Positions 49,877 to 61,872 of a DNA stretch of 64,000 nt are shown one piece after another. Below the pieces are notes generated by a model. The model was not told the DNA's origin, searched no databases, and saw only the letters and a program-made list of their open reading frames with translations. A program made the position numbers and the translations under genes. The DNA comes from Lonicera japonica (taxonomy: Eukaryota; Streptophyta; Magnoliopsida; Dipsacales; Caprifoliaceae). Position 1 is the first letter of the stretch. Each line of letters opens with the position of its first letter. The stretch is from contig CM038464.1 in assembly GCA_021464415.1 (NCBI GenBank), positions 1,984,001 through 2,048,000 on the forward strand, given 5' to 3'.

Positions 49877-52214
49877 AAACGCCGCTTTTTTAGTTTTTAA
49901 CTAACATATTCTTTGGATGTAACAATAGTTTAAACACGGAGATCCTGATACAACAGTTGGATGATCCTCAGGAATTTTTATTTAAAGAAGAATGATACTG
50001 CTCCCCCTCTTTTTTTTTTTTTTTTTCCTTAATTAGCCTCGTCGCAATTGAACTTCATTTGTTACTAGTATAAACTAGTGCCCTGAATGTAATATTTTGT
50101 TGGCTAAATAATGCTACCTTTGAGGGGGTGGCTGAATATCCTCCTTATCAAAACATATATATTATCGGAAGTAATTTTCATTCTGTGTACTTCCGCTCTT
50201 CTCGCCTGTGTATGATTTGTTAATGGGTTATTGGCCACATGTATTTGTTAATGGGTTATTGTCACTCACTTGATATCAAAAGAGTATGTTAACAAATACT
50301 CGCTTGATGTTAAAAGAGTATTTGTTACATAGCTAGTTCTGGTTATTTGTAAATTTTGGGCAAAACTCAAAAAGATACCTTCTTATAAATAGATAAATTA
50401 TTTTTTTATATATTAAAAGAATAATTTTATTTTAATTTTAAGAATTTGGTTGCATGGCACAAAAATACATTACAATTCCAAAAAATCCTGCAAAATACCT
50501 GTAATAGCCTAAACTATAATAAGGTTTATTTATTTGTACATTTGCCCTATTACTTTTATGGTTTATAGTTGTTAGTGTTTTAATAGATAGAGATGAAATA
50601 ACATTTATATTAAACCTAGATACTCTTAATTTCAAAAAAATAAATAAATTATAATAAATACACAAATAAAATAATAAAATAATTATAATAATTACATAAT
50701 GGACTTTTAAAAATTAGTACCCTACTCTATTTTTAAGAGATGTATATATATATGCATGTCTATGTTTAACCATTAAAATATATATATATGACACTTATTG
50801 TTAATTTTCATTTTTCACAAACTTTGTAAAAATTTATTTTAGGCCATAGGGTTTTAGAAAAAGCTTGTCCAAGAAAACATCTTCTACCCAAAATATTTGT
50901 ACACACTATTTACATTGCATAAAATTAAATTCTAAGAGAGTGGCCTAAATTCTACAATATGTATATATATAGGACTTAACTTGCAAATTTAAGAACATAA
51001 AGGGGGTGGGTCAAATTATAATTTTTTTTATTATACTTTTATTTTAGTCCCTCAAATTCTTATAATTATGGATAAGGGCCTATATATAACTTTGCATAAT
51101 CACCCATTAGCTTTGCATTTTCACAAAAATAGCTTAGGTGAGTAAGGTGCTTAAATTGATTAGTAAGGGGCTTATGTGTAAAGCAAGCAATAAACTTTGC
51201 ATGGGCATGAGACACCTTTAGTTTCTTCAACCTCCTGCTTCAGCACCTTAAACCCTATAAATACAGGCATTCTCCCAGCATAATTGAATCACCACAAGAG
51301 AGAATTACATAAAAATTAGTTTAAGCTACATTTGGGTATTTGTTACTAAGAGGTTTCTGCTGCAAATTGAACATTGAAAGAGCTCCATAAAGGTTTTAAA
51401 TCTTATCTTTAGTTATTTTTCCCAATTTTTAGTCCATATACTTCTCTAATTTTGTATAATTAAGAAGTATTCTTTTGAAACTTTACTTGGTAATGGCATA
51501 TCTTTTAATACTAATATTATTCCAAAATTGGCAATACAAAACACTTCAATATGGTTTGAATAAGGGATCTGAAAGTTTAATTTGAAAATGGTTAAGGTTT
51601 GATACACCAACTTTCGTAGAAACTAAAACTACACTGTTTTCGCCCCAAATTCGTAAATTGCTCATTTTTGAATGAAATTGGTTGAAACAAAAATACAAAA
51701 CTATGTTTTCATATCCAAATAAGAGTTTTATAAGGTTGTATTTCATTAATATAAACTTTACCATACTTAATTTTTGATTTTCAAATCGGTAGTTTTGATA
51801 ATTTTAAACTAGAATACAATAACTTTTTCAATACTTTGAATTTGACAATTATGTTTACATATTTGGATTCCTCTCGGAAAAATACTCAAAATAGGCTTTT
51901 GAATCACTAAAATATATTAAGAAATGAGTGAGAAAAGTCCAAAACAAGTAGCCAAGGTCATGCAATGCGAGGAAGACGACTCACGCGCCGGCGCGTGGCC
52001 GAGAGTGGTGGCGCGTGGCCACATTTAGGAGGCACATGAAAGCGCGTGAGAGGTTCAATGGAGCTCTAGTTTTTTCCATTCTCTTCCTCTCGTTGAGAGC
52101 TTCGATTTGATATATTATTTGATATATTTTGAATCTCGAACGAGAGGTTTACAGAGTATATAAGGCAAAAAATTCAAGTTATATAAAATTTAATGTTGTT
52201 TTTAAAATACTATT
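49877..52214. other. PDK1 downstream region and an LTR-like stretch
   Basis: 49877 to about 50200 should hold the PDK1 3' UTR. Further on, a TATA box (CCCTATAAATACAGG, about 51250-51264), followed by a leader-like stretch rich in CACCACAAGAGAGAATTAC, resembles the promoter part of a retrotransposon LTR; ends could not be set. At 51970-52050 the words GCGCGTGG and GCGCGTGA recur. No coding gene recognised. Confidence 0.35.
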
Positions 52215-52390
52215 GTTGTGCACTATTGTGAGAATCCGCAAATGCGACCCCCGGGTCTCGTCCCCGTTCGTGGTGGTCTGAAGCGTCGGAAGGGATTCCG
52301 TCGCTCCATTTGCTTGGAGTTGTTTGATGATTCATATTGGGTGTCCTTACGTCTATTCTAGATGCAAAGGGGTTCGTTCAGAGTCGCCAG
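52215..52390 (-). mobile_element. Primer-binding site and leader remnant of Tat-type element
   Basis: Read on the minus strand, TGGCGACTCT (plus 52380-52389) is a Tat/Ogre-style primer site directly after the LTR. The leader then contains GGATTCTCACA (plus about 52229-52239), matching the leader of the plus-strand copy near 13450. The element is truncated beyond this. Confidence 0.6.
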
Positions 52391-53945
52391 TACGTTTTAC
52401 GAGAAAACGGACAAAAAGGGTTGTGTAAGGGGAAAGGCTAAAGATAAGCCTTTCTTTACACGTTTTGTCTGCGAAATCAGGATTCTATAGGGTTCGGAAA
52501 CTATATTACGGTTTGGGAAGGTGTTAAGCACCCATTCCGCCCTTTCGGTCTCTAGTGGTCTTATATGTTTATTCTATGTTGAAAAACTTGGATGCTTTTA
52601 CTGACAGTCTACTACTTTTCAAATGAAAACCCTAATTTCTGGGGGAAGACGGGAAAGGGATGAAAACCTTTGTGTTCCGAGATCCGATGTTTTATTTATT
52701 TGAAAGATGTAAATACACATGACAAAACCTTTTATTTTGAAAGAGTATCCCGTATTATTTCCTCAGATAATGACGGTTTTGTGTTTACTTTTGTGAAAGT
52801 TCGGATCTAATATCGGGACTAATTTAATATGGAATCATGACTCTTGAGAGGAGAATTATCAGACACATCGCAGTCTATAGAGAATACAGGATATGTTGAT
52901 TTTTTAATTCCTAAATAAGTCTTATTAGTCCGGGTTTTGAAAACAGAATTTTATCCGGACGATAACGTACTTATTCTTCTGGTTTTGAAAATAGTTTTAT
53001 CAGGGTTTTTTGTTTTGAAAATGGTCGACTATTTATAACTTGGCAATAAGTTTATTCAAATAAAATGTGGACAAAACAACAGAAATAAAACAAGTACACA
53101 GATGGACCCGTTTTATCGAACGTGTTAGGAATCTAACCCAACCATGTTGCCACTTCGCTTACCAGGACGGGGATCGACTTGCCCGGTCAGGTCGCGGGGT
53201 GCGGGGCAGCGCCCCGTTTAGAAAAAGACTAATCCTAAAATTTTAATAAAACTAATATGCAAATATCTTATTTAATTACTAGAAGAAACTTTATTTACCT
53301 TCCTGACGAGAATAATAATAAGAAAGAGAATATAATACGGCAGAGAGATCTCCGGCGATAACAATCTTCTCCTTCTTCAGATATTTCCGAGAATTCGATT
53401 ATAGAGACGGGACACGTCGAGTGTCGGGAATAAATTCGATAATTCTTCAGAGATAAGATGATAATATAAAATGCCTGATAACAAAATCAGACTAAAGCTC
53501 CGGATTTTCTAGATCCAAGTTGCCGCCTTTTCCTCTTGGGGGTGTTGGCCTATTTATACTGCTCGGGGAAGATTGTCGCGCGACATTTCCCCAAAAAAGG
53601 CAAGTGTCGCGTGACATATATGTTTGTCGCGCGACATTCCTGTATGTCGTGCGACAAATGGCTGAAGTGATGGGTCCTGACACTGTGATGTGTCAGAAAG
53701 TGGTTGGTCGGGTGCAGAGAGGGATTGTCGCGCGACATAGTGGGATTGTCGCGCGACATTCCAATGATTGTCGCGCGACAATGTGATATGTCGTGCGACA
53801 ATCCTTGGTAAAAAAAGGTTTGTCGCGCAACAAAACCCCCCCGGGGTAGTTTCGGGTGCTCGGGTGGGTCCCGGACTCCAAGAAAAACAGTAGTTCTCGT
53901 AGGTCGTTAGGGTTCTTGCGGGGGTCACGGATCGGGGTGTCTACA
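52391..53945 (-). mobile_element. Tat-type Ty3 LTR, reverse orientation, with palindrome array in U3
   Basis: On the minus strand it starts TGTAGACACCCCGATC (from plus 53945) and ends CGTA before the primer site, about 1555 bp. A TATA box (TATAAATA, plus 53551-53558) is preceded by nine palindromes (53574-53832). Downstream landmarks CTTAACACCTTCCC and GCAGACA are shared with the LTR at 12240-13390. It is clearly less AT-rich than its surroundings. No second LTR or coding domain lies in the window. Confidence 0.65.
53574..53832. repeat. Nine copies of the palindrome TGTCGCGCGACA
   Basis: Starts: 53574, 53605, 53625, 53645, 53726, 53747, 53769, 53789, 53821. Five are perfect TGTCGCGCGACA. The other four carry one change each: TGTCGCGTGACA, TGTCGTGCGACA twice, and TGTCGCGCAACA. 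All four changes are C-to-T or G-to-A at a CpG. Centre spacing inside the two main groups is about 20-31 bp, with an 81-bp gap between the fourth and fifth copies. Confidence 0.95.
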
Positions 53946-55320
53946 ACTATATATATAATAGATTTTCTTCCCAAAATATGTCTTATTATTATATATAAAT
54001 GTATCAAATAACCTATATTTAATTAAATTCATAAATAAGATTTATTTATATAAATTTTAAAAATAATATCGGTGTATTATAACTATATCTTTGGGACATT
54101 ATTTTACAAAATTTATAACACGAAAGTTGCTTGTAAAGACTTAAATAAAATTAATCAAATATTTATAACAATTTATTTTTTTTAATTATATATTGGGTAC
54201 TAATTTATATACAATTGCCACAGCAACAATCAGGACCCAGTCAAGTTTTGAAAACAAACCACCTAGTGAAAGTAGGTGTTTTCCTACTACTCCTTAATTC
54301 TTTATCGTTATTTTTGCATCTTCTTAAATTCAAATGCATTCTTTTCACTTCATCTTTGATATCATTGTGACTACATTTTTTTCAAACATTATTGTACAAT
54401 TATTGTTTTAATTGTATTTCATTTCTCGTATTGAAACTTTGTGATCTACCAATTCTATTGCGGTTAATATTAGTTATATTATATTTATTACATCGGTTAA
54501 TATACATATGTGACTTTGGGAGAGGGTGAGTTAATTAATTGATACCCACGCAGGGGACTCGTGAAATTAACTACCCGTAAGGGCTCAGGAGGTTGAGTGC
54601 CTTGATGACCATTGCTACACTACGCGTAGATGCCTGTGATTGGATTAAGCTTGGTTGATCAGGTAGTTTGTTAAAAACTAGTTAGATAACGGTGTATTAA
54701 TGACTTATGTTAATACACACACACATATATATATATTGTTCTATTACACCCAATTTTGCACATAATAATAGGAAAAGTATCGTGATCCGTTATTTACCAA
54801 GCCAATACAATATTGATACCTTACCACCACCTCCACCTGGTAACACCTATTGGGCATATTTTTGCTCACCGTTTATTTATCATTTCTTATCCTTTCAGAT
54901 ATATATCCTTAGAATGGGAAAAACTTATAACTATAGAGAATATTTTGTCAAAATAAGGAGGAAGATCGCTGAAAGGAAATACAAGCATATACTTAGGAAT
55001 GAAGAAGAATTCGTCTCCATTTATTACAGTAAATTAATAGTAGTTTTGTAATAGTTTGAAAAGACAACTTGTCTTATTAATACATTTTTATTTTTTTATT
55101 ATTACTTGTAACTTTCACCCTCGAACTATGGGACGTGACAATACCTTACAATTAAATATCTAATTCTCTATTATTATTTTAAAATCAATATGAATGAAAA
55201 AAATATATTAGTACCTTTTTTTCTCAAAAAATTTCGTTATTAATTTAAAACTTTTATTTTTTAATATATATATATAAACAAATATTTGTGACCCTATAAA
55301 CAAATATTTTTTAATTATTG
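53946..55320. other. AT-rich intergenic DNA
   Basis: No gene that I can support. A GC-richer patch at 54520-54665 could be LTR-derived but has no clear ends. A CA/TA microsatellite is at 54714-54736. Confidence 0.4.
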
Positions 55321-55324
55321 TTTA

Positions 55325-55535
55325 AGTGCCAGATGTTTAATATCGAGTGAGTACCAATAAAGATACTCACTTAATGATGGCCGAGTATTATCACATTAAC
55401 TAACTATAAATTGGACGAGTATATCTCAAAAAATAGATAGCGGTCTTACTTATTACTTAAAGTACCAAATGCTCAATGTAAAGCGAGTGCCAATAAAGAC
55501 TCACTCAGTGACGATCAAGTATTACCACTTAATTA
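55325..55535. repeat. Two-copy diverged direct repeat
   Basis: AGTGCCAGATGTTTAATATCG ... GAGTACCAATAAAGATACTC (from 55325) recurs as AGTACCAAATGCTCAATG ... GAGTGCCAATAAAGACTCAC (from 55460), each followed by a GATGGCCGAGTATTA / GACGATCAAGTATTA block. Confidence 0.7.
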
Positions 55536-55868
55536 TGTTTCTTAAATTAAAAGGTAGTAAAATAGAATGTTTGAAGTAAAAATTTAGAAAATAAGAATTG
55601 TAAGATATAGTGTGTACTAGTGAAAAATAAAATAAAATATATGCATTTATCACCAACCTAAGTTTATTGTAACAAAAGTTAATCATTATGGACTTGATGA
55701 GCATTTATTTATTATTTTATACAAAGTGATGCATCCTCTATAATTATGGGGTTTGACTTGGAAAAGTGGCGAAAGAACTGAGTTTTGTTGCTTTTATAAA
55801 GAAAATCAAGGTAGAAATTGTTCGTAAACTTTTGTAGCTGTGGTTTGTAATAGTGAAACGCATTTGGC

Positions 55869-56393
55869 TAAAATAACAATTTAGTCTAAATTTTACAATA
55901 TTCACAATACATGACCTAAGAGAGTAGGAAGTGAAGGAGGAATGTGGAGTGTGATGTGATATACCCTTTTATTTTTTCAGCGCAAGATTAATTGTTTTAT
56001 TTGAAGTCATGATATCTTTACTAGAATTAAGAGTTATGGCCAGAAAATTACAATTAGTTATGTATTATTACTTCTCAATACATCTCGAATTAATTGATAC
56101 CTTGATTCTTTATATTTTATAAAAATACTAATATTAATGCAAGAAATTATAGGATACAAATTTACTTGTTATCATGAAAAATGGTACTTATTTTAAGGTA
56201 AAAAAATTAAGTGCAATATTTAAAATTTTACAAAACTATTAAAGATGCTCCGTGTGTAATATTTGATTTAAATAAAAATGTAAAAAGGTAAATATACATT
56301 AAAATGGTGAAAAAATGACATTTCTCTATCAATTTTTCGTTTTCCTTTTTTTTTGAATTATTTATAAAGTAAAATACAACATTTGACCATTCA
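55869..56393. repeat. Local duplication, first copy (~0.53 kb)
   Basis: Aligns end to end with 56826-57363 in direct orientation. Shared words include ACAATATTCACAATACATGA, GAGAGTAGGAAGTGAAGGA and TTAATGCAA. Differences are scattered substitutions and small indels. No reading frame is conserved between the copies. Confidence 0.9.
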
Positions 56394-56457
56394 AATTCTC
56401 TCCCTCTCTATCTTCTACATAGGGAATCCAAATTCCTTGAACTCCTCATCTGAATTA

Positions 56458-56640
56458 ATGGCCAGTACCTGTAAGTACTTCAACACAACACAATAATAAC
56501 ATTCAATCCACTTCTTTATAAATTTCCATTTCCTTTAATTGGCTTAAACAAATTATATGATTTATCTTTCTTTTTCTCATCGGGCAGTTGTATTGAAGGT
56601 GGGCTTGCATTTTGAGGAACAAGCATCAAGAAGATCTTGA
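56458..56640 (+). other. Possible two-exon mini-ORF between the duplicated copies
   Basis: ATGGCCAGTACCT at 56458-56470 is followed by a strong donor GTAAGT. An acceptor CAG ends at 56587, and joining there (56588-56640) gives a 21-codon peptide starting MAST and ending ASRRS. The good splice signals and the C/T-rich leader (56397-56418) hint at the first exons of a dead or non-coding transcript. No family recognised; it may be chance. Confidence 0.2.
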
Positions 56641-56693
56641 AGGCCATCTAAAAAAGAGTGGGGTGGGTTAAATTGAGAAAGAAATTCCATTGG

Positions 56694-56739
56694 GTGACAT
56701 TCACCGTCACCCGTCCCTAATCAGGCTGGTGAATGTCAC
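56694..56739. repeat. Perfect 12-bp inverted repeat (hairpin)
   Basis: GTGACATTCACC (56694-56705) and GGTGAATGTCAC (56728-56739) are exact complements around a 22-base loop. A third partial copy, AACATTCACCC, follows at about 56761. It could be a transcript hairpin or a repeat junction; no T run follows and nothing indicates a terminator. Confidence 0.8.
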
Positions 56740-57360
56740 TTGTCCTTCCTACAAGTGAATAACATTCACCCTTTCTTGCATTTTTTGTTTTTTTTACCAT
56801 TTGTCCATGGTAAACTGCATCATGCTAAAACAACAATGTAGTTTAAACTTTACAATATTCACAATACATGACCTAAGAGAGTAGGAAGTGAAGGAAGAAT
56901 GCGGGGTGTGATTGTGATATATAATTTTATTTTTTCATCTCAAGAGTAATTGTTTTATTTGAAGTCATGATTTTTTTACTAGAATTAAGAGTTATGGCCA
57001 CTAAACTACAGTTAATTAATTATTATTATTTGTCAATATATCTCGAATTAATTGATACACTGATTTTTTATATTTTATAAAAAATACTAATATTAATGCA
57101 AAAAAATTAGAGGATAAAAAGTTATTTGTTATCTTGAAAATTGGTACTTATTTTGAGGTAAAAAAAATTAAGTGCAATATTTTAAAATTTTATAAGACTA
57201 TTAAAGATGCTCCCGTGTAATATTTGAATTAAATAAAAATGTAAAAAGGTAAATATACATTAAAATGGTGAAAAAAGGACATATGTCAATCAATTTTTCT
57301 TTCACCCCCCCCCCCTTTTTTTTCTAAACTATTTATAAAGTAAAAGCCTATATTTGACCA

Positions 57361-58121
57361 TCCAACTATTGTCATATTTTTTTTTAAAGCACTATTGTCA
57401 GTTTAAAATGACCACTTAACTAAACTTGATTCCATTTGACCCACTTAACTATTTAAATGAGTTTTATTTTGGCCACTCTATTAAAAAAGTCAGTTAGCCA
57501 TTAACAAAATTTGGTTATTTGACATTCACATGACTAACTTCAAGGACATTTTCTTCTAACCAAGTCATTTTTGGCAATCTTCCGACGAGCCCTCCCCCAT
57601 CTTTCTCTTTCAACCTAAAAAAGCATACATGAGCCAAAGAATCCCAGAAGCTAAAAAGTAAGTTGAGACACCAACCATAAGAAATTGTTACCGGTGATTT
57701 TGGGAAGAATTCTGACGTTCTCTCCGATGTCATTGGCAACTTTGAGGATGGTAAGTTGATGTTGATCGAAACCAATGACTAATTTAAGAGAATGAGAATA
57801 TAGAGGGAATGTGTGGGCGAACTTGTAGTGATTTAAACTTAAACGGTGGTTTTTAAACCTAACCACGGTGTTTTACTTCCTCCTTTTAAGAGTACCATTA
57901 AGTATTACGCATAAGAGAAAAAAATATTAGTTATTGAAAGTGACTTGATTGGATGAAAATGTCCTTGAAGTTAGTCATGTGAGCGTCACATGATTAGAAT
58001 CTGTCAATGGTTAATAGACCTTTTTAACGCAGTAGCCAAAATAAAATAACTTAAATAATTGAGTGAGCTAGATAAACAAAGTATATTTGAGTAATTATTT
58101 TTAAAATATGACAATAATTGA
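57361..58121. mobile_element. Long-TIR element (MULE-like) with unrelated interior
   Basis: The left arm runs from CAACTATTGTCATATTTTTT through TGAGTTTTATTTTGGCCACT and CATGACTAACTTCAAGGACA to ACCAAGTCA (about 57562). The right arm (about 57935-58121) repeats these blocks inverted: TGTCCTTGAAGTTAGTCATG, TAGCCAAAATAAAAT, AATATGACAATAATTG. The arms are about 190 bp and the interior about 370 bp. The interior has minus-strand open reading of 86 and 71 codons with protein-like wording (VIGFDQHQLTILKVANDIGE) that I do not recognise. Confidence 0.7.
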
Positions 58122-58164
58122 TATTTTTTTAGATTTAATCGAATGTTTAATCTATATTATAAAA

Positions 58165-58861
58165 CACCATTTTAGACCAATTTTCTCTAAAAAAGTATAA
58201 GAATATAATAGTTAAAAATGCACATGTTATGATGTGCATTAATTCTACACCATTGGACGAATTTTATACACACATCAAGATGTACATCAAAGTTAAAACA
58301 CTCACACCAATAATATACTCATAATAAACTTCACACACCAATAATTTTATCTACATTAAAAATATCATAACTTAAAATAAAAAATTTAGAATTTAATAAA
58401 TATTTAATATTTAGAATCTAATAATCAATAAACAAGTTCCATTATAACTATAGAATTATGTTAAAAAAAATCAAGAAAAATTATTGAGTAGCATTTAAAG
58501 GAATACTTTAAATATTCGTACATTATTGTTCATTTCAATCTATTTAAGAGTGTTTAAGGTACATCAATCTAATTTTTGGACTATATTCAAATCATATTCA
58601 CAGACACAATTGGATTATTTTTACATCTGGCCTTGGGTTTAATTCGTTAAAAAAATATTTTATCAAAATCAAAATAAGATAAAAATTATGATTAAAAGAT
58701 TTTTTAAAAAATTAAAAACAAGTTGTTCCGGTATGAAATATATTGAATCTACGTTTCGGTTGTTTAAAATATTAAACTATACTAGATAACGAGTTTAAAA
58801 TAAACTAATTAATGTAATAATTTAAATTTATCACACATTATTTATTTTTATATTATTTGCA
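58165..58861. repeat. Dispersed ~0.7 kb repeat, copy B
   Basis: Counterpart of 2200-2910 in the same orientation. It lies just downstream of the long-TIR element and ends about 200 bp before the RPL24 start. Confidence 0.85.
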
Positions 58862-58984
58862 AATTTTATTTATTTTCTCCAGCATGAATATACCCTAACA
58901 ATATGATGCGGAAAGACCACGTTAGTATTACAGTGTCGTTCGCGTAATTGTTTGCAATATCAGGGGCCAGTCTGTGATTCTCCC

Positions 58985-59058
58985 CGGCCTATAAATACGT
59001 CCATTTCTAGGGTTTTTGTTCAAAGCAACGAAGCGAAGAAACAACACCACCGCCGACC
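58985..59058 (+). promoter_or_regulatory. RPL24 core promoter and leader
   Basis: TATAAATA at 58990-58997, then CTAGGGTTTTT at 59007-59017, a telo-box-like element common near start sites of plant ribosomal protein genes. The leader then reaches ATG at 59059 in the context CCGACCATGG. The role of the telo-box is inferred from family habit. Confidence 0.65.
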
Positions 59059-61186
<2,128 letters not shown>

Positions 61187-61872
61187 GCTTCCTGCTATAG
61201 GACAAGTAGAGGACAATTTATAAACTTGTACTGTTTGAGTTTTCATGGATATTTTGTTTTTTCCCAAGTTTTATTTTGAATTATTGTTGTTTTCTTTTAA
61301 GATGAGTGAACTGTGAACATGTCCTTTAATCATATTTCGGATAAGTGGTTCTTCCTAATTTGGGCTTAACTTGGAATAGATAATGGATTTTAATGACCGT
61401 AAAGGTCTTGATATTCAACTAGGACTTGGCTGTCTAACAGAAAGCCTGTAATAGTTGTCTTTTACACTAGCAAGAATCTCAGGCGGAGATCCTTTTCTGA
61501 GGTATGAACTTGTTATGCCACTTCAGTTTGTTTTCTGGGAACTTGAAAATTAACCTTTTTGAAGAATTTGATTAGATTTAGGTATCAATTTGCTCAGCCT
61601 CTTTGGTTGCCTGATTTGCGACGGATATACTTGACGCAGCAGAGTATAGGTTGACAAGAAGCAGGTTCTATACAAGGTTAAAAAGGAAAATTCAAATTCA
61701 TTCAAATTCACCACTAAGAATGAAGCTGGCCTTTTGAGGGCATGCCCATTCCAAATAATTCCAAATAAATAGCAGTCACTTGGAAATACATGCTCGGATT
61801 ATAAGTTTACCTTCGGAGATCTTGCAAATGTCAATGTACAAGTTTTAGGCTAAACTGTTCCTTTTGACATGA
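61187..61872. other. RPL24 3' region and spacer
   Basis: The first ~150 bases after the stop are presumably 3' UTR. The rest shows no gene. Confidence 0.45.

Noticed and set aside
53574..53832. CRISPR-like array (regular repeats with spacers)
   Set aside because: The repeat is 12 bp and palindromic, spacers are 8-70 bp and unequal, the genome is a plant's, and the array sits in an LTR U3.
53492..54007. Overlapping frames on both strands with SRDN/CRATI repeats
   Set aside because: Created by the repeated TGTCGCGCGACA palindrome; the repeat explains the peptide repetition.
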